Positions 47,024-56,156 of a stretch of DNA of 64,000 bases are shown here, one piece after another. Below the pieces are notes generated by a model that was not told the origin of the DNA, ran no database searches, and saw only the letters and a program-made list of their open reading frames with translations. The stretch covers positions 1 through 64,000 of the forward strand of contig JAPKXZ010000074.1 in the NCBI GenBank assembly GCA_026394555.1, written 5' to 3'. The position numbers and the translations under genes are program-made. The stretch's first letter is position 1; each line of letters opens with the position of its first letter. The stretch is from Methanothrix sp. GTDB taxonomy: Archaea; Halobacteriota; Methanosarcinia; Methanotrichales; Methanotrichaceae.

Positions 47024-47479
47024 TTATCCGCACACAATGGATGCAATCATCGTATCCAGTTCTTCTGCATCCCTCTCCAGCAGTCCGTCTCCCTGGCTCT
47101 TGAGCTTTGCCAGATCCCGGCGCAAGGGTCCCAGGCGTAAGCCTTCGTTTTGTCCCTTTGCATGGCATGCCAGTTGCCGCAGCCTCTCCAGCCTCTGCCT
47201 CATGGCATCCGGCCTTTTCAGCAATTCCGACAGCCCTTGCAGGGCCTTGACGACGTTCTTGCCGCGCGCTGTCAGCTCCAGGTAATTGATCCTTCCCTCC
47301 GAGTGCGACTTGATCAAACCCTGCGCTTCCAGCTCCCGAAAGATGCTGCAGGTATGGGGAAAGGTAGAGTCTATGCGTTTGGCGACCAGGGCGGCATAGG
47401 CGTGCTCGATCCCACCCACGGCGATTATTGCTAAAACGGGCTTTTCCCGGAGGAAAAGCCGCTCTAGTGGTTCACTCAT
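47024..47479 (-). CDS. Winged-helix regulator, MarR-like
   Basis: A 151-residue protein with an N-terminal winged helix: LAIIAVGGIEHAYAALVAKR, then FPHTCSIFRELEAQGLIKSHSEGRINYLELTARGKNVV, followed by a long helical, dimerising C-terminus. It follows the lipoprotein gene upstream by 15 bases and probably shares its transcript. Confidence 0.82.
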   Translation of the reverse strand: MSEPLERLFLREKPVLAIIAVGGIEHAYAALVAKRIDSTFPHTCSIFRELEAQGLIKSHSEGRINYLELTARGKNVVKALQGLSELLKRPDAMRQRLERLRQLACHAKGQNEGLRLGPLRRDLAKLKSQGDGLLERDAEELDTMIASIVCG

Positions 47480-47494
47480 TCATTCTCAAACTTT

Positions 47495-48457
47495 TCAGGC
47501 CTGCACAGCTGCGTTTGCTTGCATCTGGGTGGGAGTGACGGCCGGGGCGGAAAGAGCCTGCTCCGGCGGGGTTATGTCTGTCGGCTTGTCAAAGTCATAA
47601 TACAGATCAGTCGTCTCTATGCGGACCGATATTTCGCCCAGCCGAATCGATTGATTGAACATCTTCATCTGGCCGGTATTGGTATCCATGGCACCTATGA
47701 TCTCCGGCGTCATGGAAAAGCTCATGAGGCTTTGATATTTCACAGGCAAGTAGGACTTCTTGGAGATCCAGACCGTCTTTTCTATCTTGCCAGTCTCATT
47801 CAGCTCGGTTCTGTTGACAGAGGGCAAATACATGGGATACTGAGTCACTTTAGCTGCTATGGCAAAAGCGGCGTTTTGGAGATTGATCTTATCTCCACTC
47901 CCTGTTACAATCTTCAATTTGTAGGCATCCTCGCCACTGATAGCCTCCGTGCCGAGATCCTGTGTAATGGAAAGATTAAACGTCTTTGCTATGGATTTTA
48001 CCTGATTATTTTTGTCAGGGCCCCAAACCTCTTGCTTAGAGCGCGGATCAACAAGATGAGTCCAATTGCCACTCTCATCATTTACATAGGTTGAGTTTCC
48101 TATCTGGTAAACATCGGCACTTGTGGTGCTGGTGTTCGCAGGCTGGCCGGCCATCTCCATCTGGTTCTTGGTCGAGCCATTGGCATGAGCCGCTAAGCTA
48201 GACATGTTTACAACAGCAACCGTCTCCGCGTTTTCCGTTACGGTGGTTGACTTCTCAGTAGTTGCATTGGCCCCAGAATTGAGCTTTAGCGTCTGAGTCA
48301 CTGAACTCTTGATGCTGTAACTGGTCAGGTTTTCGGCTGCTGCAATGGATAAATTCTTGAGCTCTGCTGCACTCTTATCCGTAACACTCGGACCTTTCTC
48401 CGTGCAACCGGATATGGCCACGGCAATCAACATAAGGACTAGTAATAATCTCTTCAT
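47495..48457 (-). CDS. Lipoprotein (LolA-like outer-surface protein)
   Basis: With the start at 48457 the protein begins MKRLLLVLMLIAVAISGC, a lipoprotein signal with ISGC lipobox. The rest is threonine, serine and asparagine-rich with many NxT/S sites, then a beta-rich domain with GNSTYVNDESGNWTHL and TVWISKKSYLPVKYQS, the kind of outer-curved fold seen in LolA/LppX-like archaeal lipoproteins. Function unknown. It lies between purC and the MarR-like gene, in the same direction. Confidence 0.72.
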   Translation of the reverse strand: MKRLLLVLMLIAVAISGCTEKGPSVTDKSAAELKNLSIAAAENLTSYSIKSSVTQTLKLNSGANATTEKSTTVTENAETVAVVNMSSLAAHANGSTKNQMEMAGQPANTSTTSADVYQIGNSTYVNDESGNWTHLVDPRSKQEVWGPDKNNQVKSIAKTFNLSITQDLGTEAISGEDAYKLKIVTGSGDKINLQNAAFAIAAKVTQYPMYLPSVNRTELNETGKIEKTVWISKKSYLPVKYQSLMSFSMTPEIIGAMDTNTGQMKMFNQSIRLGEISVRIETTDLYYDFDKPTDITPPEQALSAPAVTPTQMQANAAVQA

Positions 48458-48487
48458 ATTTGATGCTCCAATCTTAGTCATTCAAGC

Positions 48488-49408
48488 CTAATTTTGCCCG
48501 GCGGGCAAAAACTTTTCGCCTGTGATCATCTGGAATAGTTTGATGTAGATCCGGCTCGTCTCCTGCACCACAACAGGTGGTAGAGCTGGGATATTCGGCT
48601 CATTTTGGCCGGCGTCTCGGGCTTTATAGAGTTGATCTTTGTAGCCCGTCTGGCGATAGTACTGGCGCACATACTCCTTGGATAAGTCCACGAACTCACC
48701 CTGCTCATAGCAGGCCTTGTCCCAGAAACGATCCTCATCTGCGGTTCCGTAGACATCGATCACCATGATCTGTCTTCCCTCGTCAAAGGCCAGCTCCTTT
48801 TTGCCGTCCACGTGAATCAGGCCTCGCGAGGCAACGCTCTTGCCGATGTCCTCATCGATCTTGAGCACAACTTCCCTGGCATCCTCATATTCCTGAGAGG
48901 AAAGACCGGAGATGTGCAGGGCTTCCTCTTTTTTCAGCAACCGATCGGTCTTCTCTAGCTTTGTGGAGACCTCGATAAAGGGCTCAGGCAGAGGCTCGCC
49001 GTAGATGACCTTGTGACCGGTTGGAAAGCCCAGGGACTGTGCCGAGACCTTGCCCTCTTCTACACGGTCGTAAAGGGACCCGGCCACATACCAGCGGCAG
49101 ATCCACTCCAGAGGAATGAGGTAGTTCTTGGACTGGGATGTAATCTGCTGCGGCTGGAGTATGTCCACTTTTTTGCAGATCATGCCTGCCGGGGCCTGGT
49201 ACTCCAAAAAGTGGGTCTTGATGCCCATCCTGGCCGCTCTCTCAAACCAATAAACGCCCTCGCGACTGAGGGTCTCACCCTTGAAGGGAATCAGGCTGGG
49301 AATAACCTTGTCGAAGACGGAGATGTTGTCTGTAAAGAGAAACTCAAGTCGGTCCCCGAGGTCGTAGGCTTCTTTGACCTTGCCCTTTATCAAAAGCTTG
49401 CGCTGCAT
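48488..49408 (-). CDS. purC: SAICAR synthetase
   Basis: PurC joins CAIR with aspartate in purine synthesis. The 306-residue protein has KGKVKEAYDLGDRLEFLFTD, WICRWYVAGS (usual VVRNxxAGS), HVDGKKELAFDEG and the VYGTADEDRFWDK stretch (the usual E/D-TPDSSRxW motif). It is of the longer type (about 300 residues, with a C-terminal extension). purF lies about 13 kb to the right. Confidence 0.93.
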   Translation of the reverse strand: MQRKLLIKGKVKEAYDLGDRLEFLFTDNISVFDKVIPSLIPFKGETLSREGVYWFERAARMGIKTHFLEYQAPAGMICKKVDILQPQQITSQSKNYLIPLEWICRWYVAGSLYDRVEEGKVSAQSLGFPTGHKVIYGEPLPEPFIEVSTKLEKTDRLLKKEEALHISGLSSQEYEDAREVVLKIDEDIGKSVASRGLIHVDGKKELAFDEGRQIMVIDVYGTADEDRFWDKACYEQGEFVDLSKEYVRQYYRQTGYKDQLYKARDAGQNEPNIPALPPVVVQETSRIYIKLFQMITGEKFLPAGQN

Positions 49409-49478
49409 CGCAGCCTATCTGACCGGGAAAGATGATAACACTTTTGGTTTTGATGCAAAAAATGAGGATAAGAGAGGC

Positions 49479-51128
49479 CTATTCCTCTCCGCCCATACCG
49501 CCCATGCCCGGTGGCATGCCGCCCATACCGCCAGGCATACCGCCCGATCCGCCGGACTTGGAGGCGATGACATCGTCTATCCGGAGAATCATGACTGCGG
49601 CCTCAGTGGCACTGTTGATGGCCTGGGTCTTGACCCGCAGGGGTTCGACCACGCCAAGCTTTAGCATGTCCACCGGCTCGCCGGTGTCCATGTCCAGGCC
49701 GGCGCTCTTGATGCCCTTCTCATGCTGGCTTCTCAGAGAGACCAGGGAATCGATCTGATCGAGGCCAGCGTTCTCGGCCAAGGTCTTGGGAATGACTTCC
49801 ATGGAGTCCGCGAAGGCCTCAATGGCCAGCTGCTCGCGACCGCCCACGGTTGCTGCGTACTCGCGCAGGCGCAGGGCCAGCTCTACCTCAGGGGCACCGC
49901 CGCCGGGCACAATCTGTTTGTCTTCTACGACTACGCCCACAACGCGCAGTGCGTCTTCCATGGCCCGGCTGAGCTCATCGACCACGTGTTCGGTTCCGCC
50001 TCTTAGGATGATGGATACGGACTTGGGGTTCTCGCACTCTACTACGAAGGTCATCTTCTCGTCGCCAATCTTCCTCTCTTCGACAATGCCCGCTTTGCCC
50101 AGGTCGTTCTTGGTCAGATCGTGGATGCTGGTGACAACCCTCCCGCTAGTAGCGCGGCCCAGCTTCTCCATATCGCTCTTCTTGACGCGGCGAACCGTGT
50201 AGATGCCGGCCTTGGCCAGGAAGTGCTGGGCCAGGTCATCGATGCCCTTCTGGCAGAAGACGACGTTAGCGCCGGTGGCCATGATGTCATCCACCATGCC
50301 CTTGAGCATGGTCTCTTCCTGGTCCAGGAAGGCCTGCAGTTGATCGGGCGAGGTGATCTCTATCTTGGCATCGACCTCTGTCTTCTCGATCTCGATGGCG
50401 GCGTTGAGCAGAGCAATCTTTGCGCCCGTGACCTTCTTGGGCATGTTGGGATGCAGCCGGTCCTTGTCGATGACCATGCCGTGTACCAGCTCGGAATCGG
50501 TAATTCCGCCGCCCACCTTCTTCTCCACGGTGATGTTGTCGGTGTCAACAGACCCGTCCTCATCCACTACGGCCTTGACTGCCTCAACAGCCAGGTTGGC
50601 AAGCTCCTCTCGAGCTGTGCCCGAGCCCTTGCCGGTCATGGCGGTGATGGCGATCCTGGTTAAAAGCTCAGTATCCTTAACAGAAACATCCACGGCAATG
50701 GTCTTCAGAATTTCCAGGGACTTGTCGGCAGCAGCCCGGTAGCCGGCAGCGATAACCGTGGGATGAATCTCCTGATCAAGCAAAGACTCGGCCTGTTTGA
50801 GCAGTTCCCCGGCAAGAACCACGGCGGTAGTGGTTCCGTCTCCAACTTCAGCATCCTGGGTCTTGGCAATCTCCACCATCATCTTGGCGGCGGGGTGCTC
50901 GATGTCCATCTCTTTAAGAATGGTAACACCATCGTTGGTTATTACTACGTCGCCCAGAGTATCGACCAGCATCTTGTCCATGCCCTTGGGGCCGAGTGTG
51001 GTTCTAACGGCTCCTGCCACGGCCTTGGCGGCCATGATGTTCGACCTCTGTGCTTCCCGGCCAGCCGTTCTTTGGCTGCCTTCCTTGAGAATAACTACTT
51101 GCGCTCCACCAAATTGTCCTGCTGCCAT
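49479..51128 (-). CDS. thsA: Thermosome subunit (group II chaperonin)
   Basis: A 549-residue group II chaperonin with [45 protein letters not shown] (ATP-binding GDGTT), and the C-terminal glycine-methionine tail [13 protein letters not shown]. It folds proteins in the cytosol as a double ring. The ATG follows GGAGGT. A single thermosome gene is seen in the window. The upstream 51129-51460 region carries its promoter and no other gene I can support. Confidence 0.97.
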   Translation of the reverse strand: MAAGQFGGAQVVILKEGSQRTAGREAQRSNIMAAKAVAGAVRTTLGPKGMDKMLVDTLGDVVITNDGVTILKEMDIEHPAAKMMVEIAKTQDAEVGDGTTTAVVLAGELLKQAESLLDQEIHPTVIAAGYRAAADKSLEILKTIAVDVSVKDTELLTRIAITAMTGKGSGTAREELANLAVEAVKAVVDEDGSVDTDNITVEKKVGGGITDSELVHGMVIDKDRLHPNMPKKVTGAKIALLNAAIEIEKTEVDAKIEITSPDQLQAFLDQEETMLKGMVDDIMATGANVVFCQKGIDDLAQHFLAKAGIYTVRRVKKSDMEKLGRATSGRVVTSIHDLTKNDLGKAGIVEERKIGDEKMTFVVECENPKSVSIILRGGTEHVVDELSRAMEDALRVVGVVVEDKQIVPGGGAPEVELALRLREYAATVGGREQLAIEAFADSMEVIPKTLAENAGLDQIDSLVSLRSQHEKGIKSAGLDMDTGEPVDMLKLGVVEPLRVKTQAINSATEAAVMILRIDDVIASKSGGSGGMPGGMGGMPPGMGGMGGEE

Positions 51129-51460
51129 TTAATACCTCCAATTGCGATTTAGATCAAATTAAGGCATCGGATGTTTGAACGTCTATATGAAGGTTGCGAG
51201 AAGAGGAGAAGAGATACTGTTGATTCCCGGGTGTCCATTTTTGGTGGTGCGGGTGTGGTGGTGAGTTACATTGGGAGAATCAATTGACTATCCTTGACAC
51301 ATGCAGAAAGCAAGGAGTTAGCTATTTCGAGTATATTCTGGATATAATAATATCTTGGAGCTACTCGATGCCAAGGTTGTCCCAACTCCTTATGCGGAGC
51401 AAGTCCTCCACAGCCTATTGAGCATATTCCGGGGAATGGGCGAGTATCCCTGGTCTATGA

Positions 51461-52303
51461 TCAATAACCCATCCTTTCCCGTGCCGCCTTCTGCACGCTC
51501 TGGTCCTGATCCTCGGCCAGCCGTTTCAATGTCTCGACCAGAATATTGGGATTCTCAGCCACTGCTGCTCGCACCATCCAGGACCAGTGGCCGGACAGCT
51601 CATCCAGAATCTTTCCCTCTAGCGATTCATTGCGGGCCAGCGCTTCTCTAACCTCCCAGCTCCGGTCGGTAGCGAGAACGGCCAGCGCCGCCGCGGGCGT
51701 GCGGGGATTTTGCGCCGCCGTGGCCCGCACATCCATGATCCTGTCGGCAGAGAGGTAGGTAAGCAGATCCATCGAGGTGGACGGGTTCTTAGCGATGTTG
51801 TTTCGCACCTCCCAGAACACATCCTTGACCATCTTGTTCATCGATTCCACAGATAGAAGGGGATTGGATGCCGCCGCGGCTCGAACATGCTCCTCGGAGT
51901 CACGGGCGAGAAAGGCCAGGGTCGATGGATTGATGTTCGGGCTCTTTGCCGTCGCTTCCTTTACAAGATAGCGATTCTTCTGCAAAGTGCAATCGTAGTC
52001 CACCATCTCATCTGCCGCCAGCATCTCCAAAATCTCGCCTGGGGCGCGGCGATTCAAAGCCACCGCCGCCCGCACATATCCGGAGCTGTCCTCGGCCAGA
52101 CGGGCCAGTGCCGACGGCGAGGCGCGGGCATTGCCGGCTACCGCTTCCCTCACCCATTGCACCTTGTCCCGGGATAAGAATTCCAGGATATTCTCGGGCA
52201 CATCAGCACTCCCGGCCACTTTTCTTCGTACGTGCCAGTCCCAGGAGCGGGAGAGCTCATCCTGATCGTCCTGCCCTTTTTTGTCCTCTTGTGACGCGCT
52301 CAT
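51461..52303 (-). CDS. LRV/HEAT-like repeat protein
   Basis: A 280-residue protein of about ten repeats of 24 residues, each like LARLAEDSSGYVRAAVALNRRAP or FLARDSEEHVRAAAASNP, i.e. a variant leucine-rich (LRV) solenoid. There is no CxxC N-terminal cluster as in nitrogen-fixation LRV proteins. It starts three bases after the stop of the Vms1-like gene, so a shared transcript and a physical partnership are plausible. Confidence 0.82.
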   Translation of the reverse strand: MSASQEDKKGQDDQDELSRSWDWHVRRKVAGSADVPENILEFLSRDKVQWVREAVAGNARASPSALARLAEDSSGYVRAAVALNRRAPGEILEMLAADEMVDYDCTLQKNRYLVKEATAKSPNINPSTLAFLARDSEEHVRAAAASNPLLSVESMNKMVKDVFWEVRNNIAKNPSTSMDLLTYLSADRIMDVRATAAQNPRTPAAALAVLATDRSWEVREALARNESLEGKILDELSGHWSWMVRAAVAENPNILVETLKRLAEDQDQSVQKAARERMGY

Positions 52304-52306
52304 TTT

Positions 52307-53251
52307 TTATATCTCAATTCGGTAGCAGGTAAAGCCATAAACCTCTTGTAAAAGCTCCTTTGTCTTTCGTTCCTCGTGCCGCTCCAGCCTTCTCTCTACC
52401 AAGGGAAGATCGATTGCGGGAGCGATCTGGCGGATGAGGCTCTCTTCGCCGGAAAGAACGGCATACTTGAGGAGGGTTTTATACTTACCCATCAGCTTGG
52501 CCAGTTTTTCCGACACAAGATCTACGTGGCTCTTGATATCCTCCTCACGTAGCCTCTCAAACCTTTTCTGGCTCCAGCCGCCTTTGGAGTGCTTGCCCAT
52601 TACCGAGCTATCCACAGGCTCCTCTGCCTCGAAGCCCTCCCGGGAAAGGGCCACCCCCAGGAAGGTCTCTCCGGCATGGGCAGAGACGACCAAGACGGGC
52701 GTGTCCATCATCTCCTCCAGTGGATCGAGTGCAAAGGCGCTCCCTTCCCGAGAATAGCTCTCCGAGATAGGAAAAGGTGGAATGAGTTGCAGAGAGAAGA
52801 GCTGGGGACTATGCAGGATTATTCCGCCCCGCTGGGACTTGATGGCCGAAGCTGCCTTTCTAATTTGCTGGGGAAGCCCGGCGTCCTCTGGAACGGAGCC
52901 AGGGTAATAGGCAACCAGGAGATCATCCCGGGATGAGCGGCAGGCCTTGAGCCTCTCCATGAGCAGAGCCATCTCCCGCAAGCTCAGCTTTCTTGCCTTT
53001 GGCTTTTGCTCTTCACACCTCTCCATCGCAGCCGGCGCAGGGGTGGTGAGGGCGGCGGCCTTTTGCTCGGCGGCTTTGAGGGCTAAATTGGCCTCCTGGT
53101 TGGCGCTGGTTAGCCTACGCATCTTCTCCTCCCGCTTCTCTAAAGTGCGCAGGAGTTCCACTTTTTCGTCCTCCAGCTTGGCCAGGGCCGTCTCCAGCTC
53201 CAAAATGCGATCGTCCAGCTTCTTTTTGCCGAAGAGGTCTACCAATGACAC
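52307..53251 (-). CDS. Vms1/VLRF1-like release factor homologue
   Basis: A 314-residue protein with a coiled-coil start (residues 10-70, EDEKVELLRTLEKREEK), then an eRF1-like domain with VLVVSAHAGETFLGVALS and MGKHSKGGWSQKRFERLREE, the Vms1/Ankzf1-type GxxxKGGxSQ motif with its catalytic glutamine. Vms1 cleaves peptidyl-tRNA on stalled ribosomes in eukaryotes; archaeal relatives are thought to act similarly. It is coupled with the LRV-repeat gene downstream. Confidence 0.8.
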   Translation of the reverse strand: MSLVDLFGKKKLDDRILELETALAKLEDEKVELLRTLEKREEKMRRLTSANQEANLALKAAEQKAAALTTPAPAAMERCEEQKPKARKLSLREMALLMERLKACRSSRDDLLVAYYPGSVPEDAGLPQQIRKAASAIKSQRGGIILHSPQLFSLQLIPPFPISESYSREGSAFALDPLEEMMDTPVLVVSAHAGETFLGVALSREGFEAEEPVDSSVMGKHSKGGWSQKRFERLREEDIKSHVDLVSEKLAKLMGKYKTLLKYAVLSGEESLIRQIAPAIDLPLVERRLERHEERKTKELLQEVYGFTCYRIEI

Positions 53252-53289
53252 GTCCTCCTAATTTTACCAGGCCCCTCTGGTTTTCTAGT

Positions 53290-53376
53290 TGTTAGTTCGT
53301 CTCTGTGCGTTCTCTGTGCGTTCTCTGTGAACTCTGTGCCTCTGTGGTGGAAAACGTCGTTAGCTGCTGGTTAACC
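53290..53376. repeat. CTCTGTG-rich intergenic repeat
   Basis: Units such as TCTCTGTGCGTTCTCTGTG and CTCTGTGCCTCTGTGGT, then GTCGTTAGCTGCTGGTTA, closely parallel the block at 33598-33662. It lies between the Vms1-like gene and the nuclease gene, ending at the 3' boundary of the latter. Confidence 0.6.
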
Positions 53377-53377
53377 C

Positions 53378-54355
53378 TCATCGCACAAATTTCTCAATCA
53401 GGTCTAACGACGTCGTCTCCAGGCCGCACTCCTGCAAATGGTGCGCCAGAAGGCTGGCCCTCTCTCCTTGGGGGTGGTAGACCAGTACTTCCCGGGGTGA
53501 GACATGTTCGATCATCTTCATCAGGCCACGAAAGTCCAGATGATCGGAGAGTTGAATGGTGGGATAAGACGTATCCCTTCTTCCCGTGAGGAAATACTTG
53601 TTGCGACTCTGCACCTGGTACAGATTCCAGGGCGTGACCACATTGGATATGCCCCCGTTCACCTCTGTGAGCGGCCCGGCAGCTTCTTTCATCAGCTCTC
53701 GCGTCAGGATCAGGCTCTTCTCATCCATGCCGATCTCATCTTTGTAGCCCATGGCCCTCATGAGACCCACCGCCCGCTGGGCTTTGCCAAAAGCATAGGC
53801 ACCAAAGCTGGCTCCCGACTCTAAAGCCTCGAAAAAGCCGGCCAGATCGTCCTCAAAGATGCAGGAGGGATCATAGGGATCGCCGTAGTTGGCTTCAGAG
53901 ACCAGAAAATCGCATTTTGGCAGATGACTGTAGTCTTTTACGTCTCCAGTTACCAGCACCCTTTCACCCGTCTCCGTCTGCCAGGAGAAAGCAGTCGATC
54001 CGATGGTGTGGCCGGTAGTATGCGTGTCCACTCGCACATCATCGACCACAATGCTTCTCCCCACCTCAAAGGTGCGGCCCTTGTACTCCCGCTCGTAACG
54101 AATCTCTAAAGCGCGTGCCGTCTGTACGGAGGCGATAGCCCGCGGGGAGTTCATGGCCGATTTCCCATAATGATCGCTATGGGCATGAGTGATGAGATAG
54201 GCATCAGGCTGCACGCTGGCTTTGGGTGCGCGGCTGGTATCTATGGAAAAGAGGTGAGAGTCGAAACGCAGGGCGAGATGAGGCGCACAACCTCCTCGGC
54301 TGTTGATCCTTCGCACCGCCTCCAGGCAATCGTCCCCGCCCGTTGTCTCTCCCAC
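53378..54355 (-). CDS. Metallo-beta-lactamase fold nuclease (exonuclease-like)
   Basis: A 325-residue MBL-fold protein with LITHAHSDHYGKS (HxHxDH), TGHTIGSTAFSW, VTGDVKD and a C-terminal HLDFRGLMKMI and VYHPQGER of the beta-CASP/SNM1-like group. Archaeal relatives are annotated as mRNA 3'-end processing or DNA repair exonucleases. It follows thioredoxin by 28 bases. Confidence 0.82.
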   Translation of the reverse strand: MGETTGGDDCLEAVRRINSRGGCAPHLALRFDSHLFSIDTSRAPKASVQPDAYLITHAHSDHYGKSAMNSPRAIASVQTARALEIRYEREYKGRTFEVGRSIVVDDVRVDTHTTGHTIGSTAFSWQTETGERVLVTGDVKDYSHLPKCDFLVSEANYGDPYDPSCIFEDDLAGFFEALESGASFGAYAFGKAQRAVGLMRAMGYKDEIGMDEKSLILTRELMKEAAGPLTEVNGGISNVVTPWNLYQVQSRNKYFLTGRRDTSYPTIQLSDHLDFRGLMKMIEHVSPREVLVYHPQGERASLLAHHLQECGLETTSLDLIEKFVR

Positions 54356-54383
54356 GCCTCTTTCCTCTCCTAGCTTTTTTGTC

Positions 54384-54656
54384 TCACTTCAAGGCCATGT
54401 TGATGGCTTTTATCAGCTCTTCTTTGGAGGTGACGCCCATCCACTTCTGTACTTCCACGCCGTCCTTCTCCAGGATGATGGTGGGCACAACCGTGATGCC
54501 CTTCTCGAGAGCCAGGTCCCCCTCCTTGTCTACATTGATCTTGTGAAATTCCACCTTATCGCTGAAATCCTTGGCCAGATCCTCGAAGATGGGGGCCTGC
54601 ATCTTGCAGGGTCCGCACCAGTCTGCATAAAAGTCCATAAGTTTGAGTTTAGCCAT
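54384..54656 (-). CDS. Thioredoxin
   Basis: A 90-residue thioredoxin with the redox site WCGPCK at residues 13-18 and the cis-proline segment GITVVPTIILEKDG. It is shorter than typical bacterial thioredoxin but usual for methanogens. First gene of the minus-strand set with the nuclease. Confidence 0.95.
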   Translation of the reverse strand: MAKLKLMDFYADWCGPCKMQAPIFEDLAKDFSDKVEFHKINVDKEGDLALEKGITVVPTIILEKDGVEVQKWMGVTSKEELIKAINMALK

Positions 54657-54700
54657 AATCTAACCGATGCACTTCCTGGTATATCAAATTGTGACTTCCT

Positions 54701-54720
54701 CCCTGGCCTAAAGACCAGGG
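54701..54720. other. Terminal hairpin of the IS200/IS605-type element (right side)
   Basis: CCCTGG-8-CCAGGG, 6-base-pair stem with loop CCTAAAGA. It mirrors the hairpin at 55663-55684 in stem type and loop (CCTGAAGA), as expected for subterminal palindromes of this group. Confidence 0.65.
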
Positions 54721-54729
54721 CTTCCTACT

Positions 54730-55635
54730 TCATTGACCGGCTGATTCTTTTGCCGTATCTCGATAGGCTCTTCCCCTCAGTCCGAGGGTGCGAATGTTCA
54801 GGCTGGCATTGATGTCTCTGTCCATCTCCAGCCCACAATTAGGGCAAATATGGACTCTTTCTGCCAGCGTCTTAGGAACCATTATGCTGCATTGGGAGCA
54901 TTTCTGCGAAGTGTATCTCGCATCTACCAGTTCTACCACTTTGCCAGCCTTTGCAGCTTTGCTCTGAGTGAACTGAATTAGTTTGCCCCAAGCATGGTCT
55001 TGAATATGCTTTGCTAGATGGTGATTCTTGAGCATACCGGAAATATTAAGGCACTCAAATACAATTAGGTCGGCTGAATCTACGAGCATCTTGGATAATT
55101 GATGCAAGAACTCATCCCTATGGTGTTGAACATCTTGACTGATCTTAGCGACCTTCGCTTTGGCTTTCCGTCTATTGGCCGAACCCTTCTTTTTTCGAGA
55201 GAGGTTCCTTTGGGCTACTGAAAGCTTCTTTTCTGCCATGACGTAGTACCGTGGATATTCAACCGTCTCACCACCGGAAAGAGCAACCAGACTCTTCAAG
55301 CCCACATCTACACCAATAGCGGTCTTTGGCTCAATCGGAGATACATCTTCAACCTCGGATATCAAGATCGCATACCAGTGACCTAGATTATCCTTTTTGA
55401 TGGTGCTGGTCTTGATCTTGCCTTCAACTTCCCTATGCTTGAATATTCGGATAGAACCTATCTTGGAGAGCGTCAGCTTTGATCCGGCATAATCTCTAAG
55501 CTGAGTATCTCTACATCCTTTTTCTGCAATTGTATGCAAGATGTCTGATAGGTGAGTGGCGACCTCTCCGGCAAGTACAGGATGCCTATATTTAGGAATC
55601 CAAACTAGATGATAGTTTAGGTTATACTTATCCAT
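54730..55635 (-). CDS. tnpB: IS200/IS605 chimera: TnpA start joined to TnpB body
   Basis: A 301-residue ORF. Residues 1-40 (NYHLVWIPKYRHPVLAGEVA) are the start of an IS200-type Y1 transposase TnpA. From about residue 53 it is TnpB: KLTLSKIGSIRIFKHREVEGKIK, catalytic D110 in IGVDVGLKSL, E194 in VFECLNISG, zinc cysteines 246, 249, 264 and 267, and D274 in MDRDINASLN. The TnpA HUH motif and catalytic tyrosine and the TnpB N-terminal region are absent, so an in-frame deletion of a tnpA-tnpB pair is the simplest origin. The element is framed by two like hairpins. Confidence 0.85.
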   Translation of the reverse strand: MDKYNLNYHLVWIPKYRHPVLAGEVATHLSDILHTIAEKGCRDTQLRDYAGSKLTLSKIGSIRIFKHREVEGKIKTSTIKKDNLGHWYAILISEVEDVSPIEPKTAIGVDVGLKSLVALSGGETVEYPRYYVMAEKKLSVAQRNLSRKKKGSANRRKAKAKVAKISQDVQHHRDEFLHQLSKMLVDSADLIVFECLNISGMLKNHHLAKHIQDHAWGKLIQFTQSKAAKAGKVVELVDARYTSQKCSQCSIMVPKTLAERVHICPNCGLEMDRDINASLNIRTLGLRGRAYRDTAKESAGQ

Positions 55636-55662
55636 AGCTGATTATAGGCATTGAAACTATAT

Positions 55663-55684
55663 ACTCCGGCCTGAAGACCGGAGT
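55663..55684. other. Terminal hairpin of the IS200/IS605-type element (left side)
   Basis: ACTCCGG-8-CCGGAGT, a perfect 7-base-pair stem with loop CCTGAAGA, about 30 bases ahead of the chimeric ORF start. Confidence 0.65.
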
Positions 55685-55704
55685 TTGCGACCTGTATTTT
55701 TCTA

Positions 55705-56154
55705 TCAAACTATGTCGAACTTAACGCCGATCTTAAATATCCTGAGGGTAGGCAAAACCAGCATTTTTCGTCCCGTCTTAGTCTTGATATCCTGCAATAT
55801 TTCCTGGATTCGCTCCTCGGTGGCCGACACAGTGAACCACAGATTGTAGCCGCTCTCATCGGGACGCAGATAGTTGTGCGAGACCTCAGTGTACTCATTA
55901 ATGACCTCTGCCGCCCTATCCGCCTCTTCCCGGGATACTTCTAGGGCCGCCAAAATTCCGCTGCGACCCAATTTACGAAGATCAAGTACCGGTCCGATCC
56001 TGCGCACCAGTCCCTCCTTCTGCAGGCAAGAGAGCCGGGTTATTACCTCTTCTTCATCCAGTCCCAGAGCCTGGCCTAAATCCCGGAAAGGTCGAGGCGT
56101 TATGGGAAAGCCGTCTTGCACGGCAGAAAGCAGTTCTAAGTCGATCTCATCCAT
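55705..56154 (-). CDS. ahbB: Siroheme decarboxylase subunit (AhbA/AhbB type)
   Basis: A 149-residue Lrp/AsnC-like protein: winged helix with FPITPRPFRDLGQALGL, EGLVRRIGPVLDLRKLG, and a ligand-binding half with VSHNYLRPDESGYNLWFTVSA, where the histidine of HNYLR is the conserved siroheme-decarboxylase residue. AhbA and AhbB together decarboxylate siroheme. Only one such subunit lies here, directly downstream of the ahbD gene; whether it is A or B is not settled. Confidence 0.82.
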   Translation of the reverse strand: MDEIDLELLSAVQDGFPITPRPFRDLGQALGLDEEEVITRLSCLQKEGLVRRIGPVLDLRKLGRSGILAALEVSREEADRAAEVINEYTEVSHNYLRPDESGYNLWFTVSATEERIQEILQDIKTKTGRKMLVLPTLRIFKIGVKFDIV

Positions 56155-56156
56155 AG

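Larger units (their letters stand above)
54693..55690 (-). mobile_element. IS200/IS605-type element, internally deleted
   Basis: The TnpA-TnpB chimeric ORF is bounded by two similar hairpins (54701-54720 and 55663-55684) and sits between thioredoxin and the siroheme decarboxylase gene. IS200/IS605 elements have no inverted terminal repeats and use such palindromes. Exact ends cannot be fixed from one copy. Confidence 0.65.

Noticed and set aside
51355-51651. Plus-strand ORF overlapping the end of the LRV-repeat gene
   Set aside because: It is mostly antisense to a well-supported gene, has a poor start, and shows no family motif.
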